Source: Limnospira fusiformis SAG 85.79 (GTDB taxonomy: Bacteria; Cyanobacteriota; Cyanobacteriia; Cyanobacteriales; Microcoleaceae). Taken from it: a stretch of DNA of 64,000 nt. The stretch lies in NCBI RefSeq assembly GCF_012516315.1, contig NZ_CP051185.1:1-64000 (forward strand). The letters are read 5' to 3'. Of the stretch, positions 18,126 through 26,119 are shown in pieces; within the stretch, counting starts at the first letter, position 1; the number at the start of each line of letters is the position of its first letter. The notes under the pieces were generated by a model. The model searched no databases, was not told the origin of the DNA, and saw only the letters and a program-made list of their open reading frames with translations. A program made the position numbers and the translations under genes.

Positions 18126-18255
18126 AGCCTCAAAACTTAGCCTCAAAACTTAGCCTCAAAACTTAGCCTCAAAACTTAGCCTCAAAACTTAGCCTCAAAA
18201 CTTAGCCTCAAAACTTAGCCTCAAAACTTAGCCTCAAAACTTAGTTTCAGAACTT
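18126..18255 (+). repeat. 13-bp tandem repeat array in oriC
   Basis: Nine perfect head-to-tail copies of AGCCTCAAAACTT (18126-18242) and a tenth degenerate copy AGTTTCAGAACTT (18243-18255). The array lies between the DnaA boxes and the dnaN promoter, where a DNA-unwinding element would be expected. The unit is not especially AT-rich (8 of 13). It contains no DnaA box. Confidence 0.97.
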
Positions 18256-18283
18256 AGGCGATCGCCACGTCCCCATAGCGCGA

Positions 18284-18289
18284 TATAAT
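18284..18289 (+). promoter_or_regulatory. Candidate -10 box of dnaN
   Basis: A perfect TATAAT 33 bp upstream of the dnaN ATG, just after a HIP1 site. No convincing -35 hexamer is found 16-18 bp further upstream, so the call rests on the -10 alone. Confidence 0.4.
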
Positions 18290-18321
18290 GTTAGCTTCAG
18301 TCCCCTTGCTAAATACCTGAA

Positions 18322-19503
18322 ATGCGGTTAATTGTAGAACAGGAACAACTCAGTTCTAATCTATCCTTAGTTTCCAGAGCCATTCCATCCCGTCCCAGTC
18401 ACCCGATTTTATCTAACATTTTGGTGAAAGCTGATGCGGACACTCAACAATTGAGTTTAACCGCCTTTGACTTGAGTATGGGAATTAACACCAGTTTTCC
18501 GGCTCAGGTTCAGCAGGGGGGAGTTTTGACCTTACCTGCTAAATTGCTCAATGATATTGTCTCCCGTTTACCTGGGGGCGATATTCAGGTCGATGATGAA
18601 GAGACCGAGGCTGTAGTTACCCTAACTTCCAGTTCAGGACGCTATCAAGTCCGGGGAATGGTGGCTGAGGAGTATCCCGACTTACCCTCGGTAGAAGGTG
18701 AACATAGCATTCAACTAGCGGCTGATAGTTTATTGGAAGGCTTAAAGGGAACTCTCTTCGCTACCAGCCCTGATGAAACTAAGCAAGTCCTAGCTGGTGT
18801 TAATCTCAAGGTGGGAAAAGATACCCTTTGTTTTGCTTCCACCGACGGTCATAGACTCGCAGTGGTCAAGGTGGAAAATGTCCGAGACCCCAATAGCCAA
18901 GAACCAGAAAACTTGGAAATCACTATCCCAGCACGCGCCCTGCGGGAGGTGGAACGCATGATTGTCAGTGCTAACTCAGCGCGACATAGTGCCGCCACGG
19001 AGGAAGAATCAACAACCCCCCCCATGGTGACTTTAGGTTTTGATGATACCCAAGTGGTTTTTGAATTGGGGACTCGTCGTTTGAACTCTCGTAAGTTGGA
19101 GGGTGCTTATCCGGCTTATGAACAGTTAATACCTAATAAGTTTTTAAGCCAGGTGAATGTTGAACGGCGGACACTTTTGGCGGCTTTGGAGCGGATTGGG
19201 GTTTTAGCCAGCCAAAAAAATGATATTGTTAAATGTATCATTGATGAGGTAAATCAACAAATTTCCCTATCTGTAGAAGCTGCTGATGTCGGGAATGCTT
19301 TGGAGTCAATGCCTGCTCAGATTTCTGGTGAAGAACCCAAGGAACTTGCCTTTAATGTTAAATACTTAATGGATGGGTTAAAGGTGTTGAATAGTTCGGA
19401 AATTCAGATACAATTGAACGCGGCAAGCACCCCGGTAATTATCAATCCTTTTGGAGGTTTAAAAATGACCTATTTGGTGATGCCTATTCAACTGCGTAGA
19501 TAG
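18322..19503 (+). CDS. dnaN: DNA polymerase III beta clamp
   Basis: Sliding clamp that tethers the replicative polymerase. 393 aa with the three-fold repeated clamp domain. The N-terminus MRLIVEQEQLSSNLSLVSRAIPSRPSHPILSN style, central VNLKVGKDTLCFASTDGHRLA and C-terminal LVMPIQLRR are all typical. It is slightly longer than most homologues because of an insert near 230 (ATEEESTTPP). The ATG at 18322 begins the conserved N-terminus; the ribosome site is weak. It lies directly after oriC. Nothing unusual in the coding sequence. Confidence 0.98.
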   Translation: MRLIVEQEQLSSNLSLVSRAIPSRPSHPILSNILVKADADTQQLSLTAFDLSMGINTSFPAQVQQGGVLTLPAKLLNDIVSRLPGGDIQVDDEETEAVVTLTSSSGRYQVRGMVAEEYPDLPSVEGEHSIQLAADSLLEGLKGTLFATSPDETKQVLAGVNLKVGKDTLCFASTDGHRLAVVKVENVRDPNSQEPENLEITIPARALREVERMIVSANSARHSAATEEESTTPPMVTLGFDDTQVVFELGTRRLNSRKLEGAYPAYEQLIPNKFLSQVNVERRTLLAALERIGVLASQKNDIVKCIIDEVNQQISLSVEAADVGNALESMPAQISGEEPKELAFNVKYLMDGLKVLNSSEIQIQLNAASTPVIINPFGGLKMTYLVMPIQLRR

Positions 19504-19540
19504 TAGTCAAATGGCAGATTAAAGGTTGCCAAGGTAGGCG

Positions 19541-19638
19541 GGGGCGGGGCTGTAGCCATTAATTAAGAATGCTTTTTATGGGTGAGAATACAACAATACT
19601 CTACCTAAAAAACATCGGATTTAACTGCGCCCCGCCCC
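19541..19638. other. Long-range GC inverted repeat after dnaN
   Basis: GGGGCGGGGC at 19541-19550 is perfectly complementary to GCCCCGCCCC at 19629-19638, leaving a 78-nt AT-rich loop. It sits in the 198-bp gap between convergent dnaN and the small minus-strand gene. It may help end transcription, but no T-tract follows. Confidence 0.4.
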
Positions 19639-19701
19639 AGAAAATATATATAATAGCTGGCATTGAGAGGAGGGATAAAACCCTAACCTATGACCAGAAA
19701 C

Positions 19702-19884
19702 TTAATTAGTTTCGGATTCAGGAAATGTGCGTTTGAAGTCTTCTAGCAACTCGTCCATTTCCTCGAGAGCCTGATTTACATCAATTCGCAAAGGCCCTAA
19801 ATTGGGTTTTTCCAATAACTTGAGTAGAGCCTCCCGTTTGCTCTCAATTAAGGCAACTCCCTCTCGGATCTTCTGTGAATCCAT
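19702..19884 (-). CDS. Small conserved cyanobacterial protein
   Basis: 60 aa, helical and charged: IREGVALIESKREALLKLL then VNQALEEMDELLEDFKR, reading like a two-helix coiled coil. No family name is recognised. A good ribosome site (AAGAGGAT) precedes the ATG at 19884, supporting expression. It converges on dnaN. Function unknown. Confidence 0.65.
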   Translation of the reverse strand: MDSQKIREGVALIESKREALLKLLEKPNLGPLRIDVNQALEEMDELLEDFKRTFPESETN

Positions 19885-20061
19885 GGATTATCCTCTTGTC
19901 ACCTAGTTAGATTTTCGATGATTTTAGCATCAAACTCAAGTTTTGTGTTCTGGTGATGTGAAAAAAAAAACCGGACTGGGGGACTGTAAATGATTGGGGT
20001 TGACGGGCAATTTTTTGGTAAAGTATTGATTGATGACAAAAATTGATAATTAGTTAATCTG

Positions 20062-20613
20062 ATGTTGCGTAAAATTTCTCTGGCTCAAGTGGGTTTAGTG
20101 CTGGGTGGGTTAATTACTGTGGTGGGGTTTGTCGCCTATTTTGCTGACTATGCTACCCTGAACCTAGCGGGGTTTTTTTATGGGATTCCCCTATTATTGG
20201 GGGGACTAGCTCTGAAAGCGGCAGAAATTAAACCGATACCATTTTCTGAACCGACAACGCCAGAAGTCCTCAGCAAGCGGGAACAACAGGCGACCCCGAC
20301 TCAAAATCAAGTGCGATCGGATGTGACCCGCTATCGTTATGGCCAATCTGCTCACCTGATTGATGCGATCGAACGCCTGAAGCTAGGAGGGAATGATGAG
20401 GAACACCCACAACTACAAGCCTTGCGGGAAGGGGTGGTTGATGGCAGTTATGCGCTCATTTTAGAATTTTACTCGCCTTTTGTGCCTCTATCGGTGTGGG
20501 AAGAGAAACAAAGCAAAATTGCTCAATTTTTTGGTCCGAATTTGCGGGTACAGGTGACTCAACCAGAAACTGATTGCGTGGATTTAATCATGATTGCTGA
20601 TACGGAAAGCTAA
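20062..20613 (+). CDS. DUF2854 membrane protein
   Basis: 183 aa, cyanobacterial and plastid DUF2854 family. Two close hydrophobic segments (about 9-30 and 34-52, LVLGGLITVVGFVAY and GFFYGIPLLLGGLAL) form a hairpin anchor, followed by a soluble domain (TRYRYGQSAHLIDAIERLKL, then GVVDGSYALILEFYSPFVPL). Role not established. The ATG at 20062 is the first possible start. It stands alone between oppositely oriented neighbours. Confidence 0.8.
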   Translation: MLRKISLAQVGLVLGGLITVVGFVAYFADYATLNLAGFFYGIPLLLGGLALKAAEIKPIPFSEPTTPEVLSKREQQATPTQNQVRSDVTRYRYGQSAHLIDAIERLKLGGNDEEHPQLQALREGVVDGSYALILEFYSPFVPLSVWEEKQSKIAQFFGPNLRVQVTQPETDCVDLIMIADTES

Positions 20614-20682
20614 TTGAGGGCTAATCAATAGGCAAATTTGGGGTTAAATCCCATAGCTTTGGGGAACTGGTGTCTATGCTAC

Positions 20683-20952
20683 CTATTCGGGATTGCCTTT
20701 TTCTAAACGTACTGCATACCACTGTAGATATTTTCCGGGTCCCAAATCAAGATCACAGCAGGTATTGATGAGATATTCGGCTTGCTGGGAGGGGGTGGGA
20801 AACTTTTGGAGCTCACGGGGGAGATCATCTTGTAGTTGGGCTAGAATAGCCTGTAACTTGTCTGTAAGTTCAGCGACAGTCATAAGTTGCTCGGGTTGGT
20901 TAGACTCCAAGACCACAAAGTGATCTTCCTGGTACATTAAAGAATCTGCCAT
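20683..20952 (-). CDS. Chlororespiratory reduction 7 (Crr7) family protein
   Basis: 89 aa matching the Crr7 family: YQEDHFVVLESNQPEQLMTVAEL, LQKFPTPSQQAEYLINTCCDLDLGPGKYLQWYAVRLEK. In plants CRR7 is needed for assembly of the chloroplast NDH complex. In cyanobacteria a role with NDH-1 is plausible but inferred. Length is normal. Transcribed divergently from sir. Confidence 0.85.
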   Translation of the reverse strand: MADSLMYQEDHFVVLESNQPEQLMTVAELTDKLQAILAQLQDDLPRELQKFPTPSQQAEYLINTCCDLDLGPGKYLQWYAVRLEKGNPE

Positions 20953-21116
20953 AAAAAATTTTTACCAAATCTAAACATCAGCAGGACAATCTCTAGCATA
21001 ATCATGGTACGATCATTTTGCTAGGATATCGAGAACCAGTGGGTGTGGCTTGGAATTTATGCTAAGTCAGGTTCAGCCTCGATGTTTTTTTGTTTTGACT
21101 GGCACTTCACCTTACT

Positions 21117-23117
21117 ATGACAAGCCCTACATTTACCAAATCAGCGGAAAAGCTCTCTAAACTTGAAGCTATCAAAGAGCGCAGTAATCAACTGCGGGAG
21201 CCTTTAGCTACTGAACTGCTGAACGATCGCAACTATTTGACAGAGGATGCGGTTCAGATTCTCAAGTTTCATGGCTCCTACCAACAGGATAACCGAGATA
21301 ATCGGGTTCCGGGACAAGAGAAAGATTATCAGTTTATGTTGCGAACCCGCAGCCCAGGCGGATTTATCCCCCCTGAACTTTATCAGACTCTGGATCATCT
21401 AGCGGATGAATACGGGAATGGGACACTGCGGACAACTACCCGCCAAGGGTTCCAACTCCATGGGATTCTCAAAAAGAACCTGAAAACGGTTCTCTCTAGC
21501 ATTATCAAAAGCATGGGCTCGACTCTGGGTGCTTGTGGAGACTTGAACCGGAATGTGATGGCTCCTCCAGCCCCCTATTGCGATCGCCCTGAGTATGAGT
21601 ATGCGAAAACCTACGCGAATTATATTGCGGATCTGCTGACTCCTCAGACTGGGGCTTATTATGAAATTTGGCTCGATGGGGAAAAAATAGTTAGTGCGGA
21701 GGAAAACCCGGAAGTCAAAGCGGCGCGCGATCGCAATGGTAATGGCACAATTTTCCATGAGGGGGAAGAGCCGATCTATGGCAAGCATTATATGCCCCGT
21801 AAGTTTAAGTGTGCGGTAACAGTCCCCGGAGATAACTCTGTTGATATTTATACCCAAGATGTGGGTTTGGTGGTCATAACTAATGCGGCGGGAGAATTGG
21901 AGGGATTTAACGTCCTAGCAGGCGGCGGTATGGGTAGAACTCACCGCAAGGAAGAAACCTTCCCCCGTATAGCTGATGAAATTGGCTATGTCGATCGCGC
22001 TGATATTTATGATTTGGTGAAGGCGATCGTAGCAACCCAGCGGGATTATGGCGATCGCACTAACCGCCGCCACGCGCGGATGAAATATTTAATTGAGGAT
22101 TGGGGAGTTGACAAATTCCGCGCTCAGGTTGAGGATTATTTTGGCAAACCCCTAAAACCTTTTAAACCCCTGCCTCCCTGGAAATATCAAGATTACCTGG
22201 GATGGCATGAACAGGGCGACGGTAACTTATTTCTGGGTATCTCGGTAGAAAATGGTCGGGTGAAAGATGACGGGAGTTTCCGGCTGAAGGCGGCTTTACA
22301 GCAAATTAACCAAAAGTTTGAGTTGCCAATGTTAATTACAGGCAACCATAACATTATCCTGTATCAGATTTCGCCCAAACACCAAAAGACAATCGATCGC
22401 CTTCTGAAAGAACATGGGGTTTTGCCAGAAACAGAAATTGATCCTCTGGTCCGCTATGCCATGGCCTGTCCAGCTTTCCCGACTTGTGGATTAGCAATTA
22501 CAGAATCTGAACGTGCAATCCCTGGTATCCTGGACCGGATTCGGGTATTGTTGGACAAGGTAGGGCTGGAACAGGAGCATTTTGTCGTTAGGATGACAGG
22601 ATGTCCCAATGGATGTGCCAGACCCTACATGGCGGAACTGGGGTTCGTCGGTAGCGCTCCCGACACCTACCAGGTTTGGCTGGGAGGCTCTCCTAACCAA
22701 ACGCGACTAGCTGAACCTTTTATGGAACGGCTGGCTCTATGTGACCTAGAAGCAGTTCTGGAGCCGATTTTTGTTGGCTTTAAACAGAATCGGCAACCGT
22801 CCGAGAGTTTTGGCGATTTTTGCCATCGTGTTGGTTTAGACTCCATCCGCACTTTTGTATCCAATTACCAAGTAGATTCCTCGATGAACATTGAGACGAA
22901 AGAAATCCCTGTCCCGACTTCCGTAGAAACACCCTCTAATGAGGCTCCCGCGCCCCAAGCTCCGGTCGATCCTAGCAAAATTCGACATCGGGTTAGTGTG
23001 CGTCATGACATCTATAGTCAACTAAAAGATGAGTCCAAACGCCAAAGCAAACCAATTGTGGAAATTGCTACCCAGGCGATTGAGGAGTACCTAGCTAAGG
23101 TGCGAGCTGAGTCCTAA
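21117..23117 (+). CDS. sir: Ferredoxin-sulfite reductase
   Basis: Six-electron reduction of sulfite to sulfide with electrons from ferredoxin, in assimilatory sulfur metabolism. 666 aa. Two nitrite/sulfite reductase ferredoxin-like half domains are visible ([35 protein letters not shown]). The siroheme-4Fe4S ligands are in [10 protein letters not shown] (about 451, 457) and [12 protein letters not shown] (about 495, 499). After residue 605 a tail not needed for catalysis reads like a ribbon-helix-helix DNA-binding motif ([15 protein letters not shown] then [14 protein letters not shown]). The ATG at 21117 fits the family N-terminus. Confidence 0.97.
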   Translation: MTSPTFTKSAEKLSKLEAIKERSNQLREPLATELLNDRNYLTEDAVQILKFHGSYQQDNRDNRVPGQEKDYQFMLRTRSPGGFIPPELYQTLDHLADEYGNGTLRTTTRQGFQLHGILKKNLKTVLSSIIKSMGSTLGACGDLNRNVMAPPAPYCDRPEYEYAKTYANYIADLLTPQTGAYYEIWLDGEKIVSAEENPEVKAARDRNGNGTIFHEGEEPIYGKHYMPRKFKCAVTVPGDNSVDIYTQDVGLVVITNAAGELEGFNVLAGGGMGRTHRKEETFPRIADEIGYVDRADIYDLVKAIVATQRDYGDRTNRRHARMKYLIEDWGVDKFRAQVEDYFGKPLKPFKPLPPWKYQDYLGWHEQGDGNLFLGISVENGRVKDDGSFRLKAALQQINQKFELPMLITGNHNIILYQISPKHQKTIDRLLKEHGVLPETEIDPLVRYAMACPAFPTCGLAITESERAIPGILDRIRVLLDKVGLEQEHFVVRMTGCPNGCARPYMAELGFVGSAPDTYQVWLGGSPNQTRLAEPFMERLALCDLEAVLEPIFVGFKQNRQPSESFGDFCHRVGLDSIRTFVSNYQVDSSMNIETKEIPVPTSVETPSNEAPAPQAPVDPSKIRHRVSVRHDIYSQLKDESKRQSKPIVEIATQAIEEYLAKVRAES

Positions 23118-23143
23118 TTGCCTTTAATGGCAGATTAAGTAAT

Positions 23144-23170
23144 CCCCACCCTACCAAAAGTCGGGTGGGG
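23144..23170 (+). terminator. Hairpin after sir
   Basis: CCCCACCC and GGGTGGGG form a perfect 8-bp GC stem around an 11-nt loop, followed by TCATTTTGTT. The U-tract is imperfect, so termination may be partial. It lies 27 nt after the sir stop and 21 nt before rsmE. Confidence 0.65.
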
Positions 23171-23191
23171 TCATTTTGTTAACAGAATTTC

Positions 23192-23950
23192 ATGAGGGAA
23201 CTTCAACGGATCGCGATCGCTTCTGAACAATTCCACGACCAACAAGTAGACCTGACTGCTGGACAACAGCATTATTTGGGTCGGGTTTTGCGCCTACAAC
23301 CAGGCGATCGCTTTATTATTCTTGATGGTCGGGGGGGTTGGTGGCTGGCTATCTGGAAAGGCGGGCAAAATGCCACTGTAGTTGAACCGATAAGGATTAA
23401 CAATGAGTTACCCATACCTGTGACTTTATGGGTGTCTATGCCTAAAGGAAGTGGCTTTGAGGAGATTGTGCGCTGTACTACGGAGTTGGGAGTGTCTCGT
23501 TTGGTTCCCATTATGAGCGCCCGCACTGTGGTTGTCCCTAGCCCTCAAAAACTAGCCCGCTGGCGACGTATTGCTACAGAGGCGGCGGAACAGTCAGAAC
23601 GTCAGATCCTCCCGGAAATTACTGATCCACTATCGATACAGCAGGCTTGGGAAACCTTGTCAGACCAGGGAGAAGAGGTAGATAAATATATTTGTGTGGC
23701 TAGGGGAGATTTTCCCCACCTGTTGAATTGTTTGTTGGCTGCGAGAACGGGACAAGGAAAGGGTTATGTCTACAATTCCCTGCTTTTAGCTATTGGACCC
23801 GAAGGGGGATGGACAACACCAGAGGTTGAGGAGGCTATTAATAGGCGATTTCAGCCGGTGTCTCTGGGAAGCCGAATTTTGCGATCGGTCACAGCCCCCA
23901 TGGTAGCTTTATCTCTGGTGGCTGCGGTCTCCGAAATGGATAATTATTAA
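23192..23950 (+). CDS. rsmE: 16S rRNA m3U1498 methyltransferase
   Basis: SPOUT-class enzyme that methylates N3 of U1498 in 16S rRNA. 252 aa. An N-terminal PUA-like domain (MRELQRIAIASEQ, HYLGRVLRLQPGDRF) is followed by the knotted domain with VSMPKGSGFEEIVRCTTELGV, AIGPEGGWTTPEVE and SLGSRILRSVTAPMVALSLV. The last 22 codons are copied eight times immediately downstream. The gene itself is complete and in frame. The ATG at 23192 is preceded by a weak ribosome site. Confidence 0.95.
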   Translation: MRELQRIAIASEQFHDQQVDLTAGQQHYLGRVLRLQPGDRFIILDGRGGWWLAIWKGGQNATVVEPIRINNELPIPVTLWVSMPKGSGFEEIVRCTTELGVSRLVPIMSARTVVVPSPQKLARWRRIATEAAEQSERQILPEITDPLSIQQAWETLSDQGEEVDKYICVARGDFPHLLNCLLAARTGQGKGYVYNSLLLAIGPEGGWTTPEVEEAINRRFQPVSLGSRILRSVTAPMVALSLVAAVSEMDNY

Positions 23951-24812
23951 TTATTAATTATTAATTATTAATTGTTAATTTTGGCGATCGGTCACAGCCC
24001 CCATGGTAGCTTTATCTCTAGTAGCGGCGGTCTCCGAAATGGATAATTATTAATTATTAATTATTAATTATTAATTGTTAATTTTGGCGATCGGTCACAG
24101 CCCCCATGGTAGCTTTATCTCTAGTAGCGGCGGTCTCCGAAATGGATAATTATTAATTATTAATTATTAATTATTAATTATTAATTGTTAATTTTGGCGA
24201 TCGGTCACAGCCCCCATGGTAGCTTTATCTCTAGTAGCGGCGGTCTCCGAAATGGATAATTATTAATTATTAATTATTAATTATTAATTATTAATTGTTA
24301 ATTTTGGCGATCGGTCACAGCCCCCATGGTAGCTTTATCTCTGGTGGCTGCGGTCTCCGAAATGGATAATTATTAATTATTAATTATTAATTATTAATTG
24401 TTAATTTTGGCGATCGGTCACAGCCCCCATGGTAGCTTTATCTCTAGTAGCGGCGGTCTCCGAAATGGATAATTATTAATTATTAATTATTAATTATTAA
24501 TTGTTAATTTTGGCGATCGGTCACAGCCCCCATGGTAGCTTTATCTCTAGTAGCGGCGGTCTCCGAAATGGATAATTATTAATTATTAATTATTAATTGT
24601 TAATTTTGGCGATCGGTCACAGCCCCCATGGTAGCTTTATCTCTAGTAGCGGCGGTCTCCGAAATGGATAATTATTAATTATTAATTATTAATTATTAAT
24701 TATTAATTGTTAATTTTGGCGATCGCTCACAGCCCCCATGGTAGCTTTATCTCTGGTGGCTGCGGTCTCCGAAATGGATAATTATTAATTATTAATTGTT
24801 AATTGTTAATTG
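23882..24812 (+). repeat. Tandem array of the rsmE 3' end
   Basis: The end of rsmE (GATCGGTCACAGCCCCCATG to its stop) plus an AT-rich tail of 7-bp TTAATTA units recurs eight more times, about 95-110 bp apart, up to the convergent dehydrogenase gene. Unit length varies mainly with the number of 7-mers. Copies keep the same codons but come in two synonymous forms, GGTGGCTGC and AGTAGCGGC. The array is probably noncoding. Confidence 0.97.
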
Positions 24813-25691
24813 TTAATTGTCCGGCTTCTGATAAGCTCTAATCATGGCTTGGGTTCCTTGAGTAGAGCCTAAACCTTCATCCAAATTCTGAACTATTTTA
24901 AACAGGGTATCGGCTAATTTTACCCCTGGTAACTCCCTGGAAATAGCCTCTTGAACTAATCGCAAATCCTTAACCATGTGGCGAATCATAAAACCCGGAG
25001 CGAAATCATTGTTAGCTACCTTTTCCCCTAGGTTAGACAAAGCCCAAGACCCAGCGGCTCCGGTGCTGCATACCTCCACAATTAGTTGAGGGTCAATACC
25101 CTGATGTTCCGCTAGTAACATCGCCTCACATAGTCCAATCATGTTGAGGGAACATAGTACCTGATTACAGAGTTTGACAGCTTGACCGCTACCACTAGGA
25201 CCACAATAGCGGATATTTTTACCCATTGTTTCTAACAAGGGTAGGCAGGTGTCAAAGCTATGGCGATCGCCACCCACCATAATAGTTAGAGTACCATTTT
25301 TCGCGCCGATATCTCCCCCGGAAACAGGTGCATCTAAAAACTGCATTTGATGGGATGCGATCGCCGAAGCGATCGGATGAACCGCCGCCGACCCAATAGT
25401 GCTAAAGTCTATAATGATCGCGCCCGGTTTAGCAAACTGAATCACCCCAAGGGAACCAAGGATGACTTCTTCCACGTCGGGAACATCTCCCACACAGGTA
25501 CAGATCACCTCAGCTTCGGTCACAGCTTCTTCTATGCTATGGACGATTGTAGCACCTGCATCAGAGGCGATCGCCACACCAGGACGCGAGGGAGTACGAT
25601 TCCATCCTTTCACATCATAACCACCTTGAGCGAGGTTAGCAGCCATATAGCCACCCATCACGCCAAGTCCCAAAAATGCAGTTTTAGTCAC
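24813..25691 (-). CDS. Beta-hydroxyacid dehydrogenase (3-hydroxyisobutyrate dehydrogenase family)
   Basis: NAD(P)-dependent dehydrogenase, 292 aa. Rossmann motif GLGVMGGYMA at the N-terminus, substrate-site FLDAPVSGGDIGAKNGTL (about 117-135), and catalytic lysine in GSGQAVKLCNQ near 172. These define the family that includes 3-hydroxyisobutyrate and tartronate semialdehyde reductases; the exact substrate cannot be read from sequence. It lies 7 nt behind the DUF1823 gene, so probably cotranscribed. Its 3' end converges on the rsmE array. Confidence 0.9.
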   Translation of the reverse strand: MTKTAFLGLGVMGGYMAANLAQGGYDVKGWNRTPSRPGVAIASDAGATIVHSIEEAVTEAEVICTCVGDVPDVEEVILGSLGVIQFAKPGAIIIDFSTIGSAAVHPIASAIASHQMQFLDAPVSGGDIGAKNGTLTIMVGGDRHSFDTCLPLLETMGKNIRYCGPSGSGQAVKLCNQVLCSLNMIGLCEAMLLAEHQGIDPQLIVEVCSTGAAGSWALSNLGEKVANNDFAPGFMIRHMVKDLRLVQEAISRELPGVKLADTLFKIVQNLDEGLGSTQGTQAMIRAYQKPDN

Positions 25692-25698
25692 GAAATCC

Positions 25699-26094
25699 TT
25701 ACCTCAATTTTTCAATATCTGTATTATTAGCTTGGGTAGTTTTCATATAGGAGAGTAACCAGTTAGCCATAGTAGCGCGCCGGGTTTGTCTCGGTCCAAA
25801 GTTTCCAATAGTGTAGCCTTTAAAGCCTAGTTCCTCTTTCAGGAGTTGTTTATTTTCTTTAGGTATCGACCGGGTGAGTTGAACAGTAGCCGGACGGCTT
25901 TCGATAAAGTCCGGGGGTTCTCGATATGTTTCTCGCCACTGTGTATCAACTTGAGTTATATCCCAGCGATCGCTTTGTTCGTCATAGCGATAACCAAGAT
26001 AATACCAAACCAGTTGATTAACAGTGTTGTCCTCTATTTCCTCATTGAGAATCGCCCAAATCGTATCAGTATTTAGGGGGGGTAGTTCAGACAT
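25699..26094 (-). CDS. DUF1823 protein
   Basis: 131 aa, cyanobacterial/plastid family. Conserved blocks: LPPLNTDTIWAILNEEI, VNQLVWYYLGYRYD, PPDFIESRPATVQLTRSI, LGFKGYTIGNFGPRQTRRA. No known activity. It sits between the DUF6930-like gene and the dehydrogenase on the same strand with small gaps, suggesting one transcript. Length is normal for the family. Confidence 0.85.
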   Translation of the reverse strand: MSELPPLNTDTIWAILNEEIEDNTVNQLVWYYLGYRYDEQSDRWDITQVDTQWRETYREPPDFIESRPATVQLTRSIPKENKQLLKEELGFKGYTIGNFGPRQTRRATMANWLLSYMKTTQANNTDIEKLR

Positions 26095-26119
26095 AACCTA
26101 GGTTGTAGTTTCCAGTTAA

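Larger units (their letters stand above)
17918..18300. other. oriC: Chromosomal origin, oriC
   Basis: The region just upstream of dnaN carries clustered DnaA boxes. Minus orientation: TGTGGAAAA 17923-17931 and TGTGGATAA 17935-17943. Plus orientation: TTTTCCACA 18016-18024 and 18027-18035, and near-consensus ATTTCCACA 18082-18090 and 18091-18099. An array of 13-bp repeats follows at 18126-18255. Divergent box pairs beside dnaN are the usual cyanobacterial origin layout. The match is by motif and position only; no strand-skew calculation was made. Confidence 0.85.

Noticed and set aside
18126..18255. Regular short repeats suggesting a CRISPR array
   Set aside because: Units are directly adjacent without spacers, only 13 bp long, and no cas gene is near; it is a tandem repeat in oriC.
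23882..24812. Roughly 105-bp spaced repeats suggesting CRISPR or a repeated small RNA
   Set aside because: The repeat is the rsmE 3' coding end and the spacers are the same 7-mer AT tract each time, so it is a tandem duplication.
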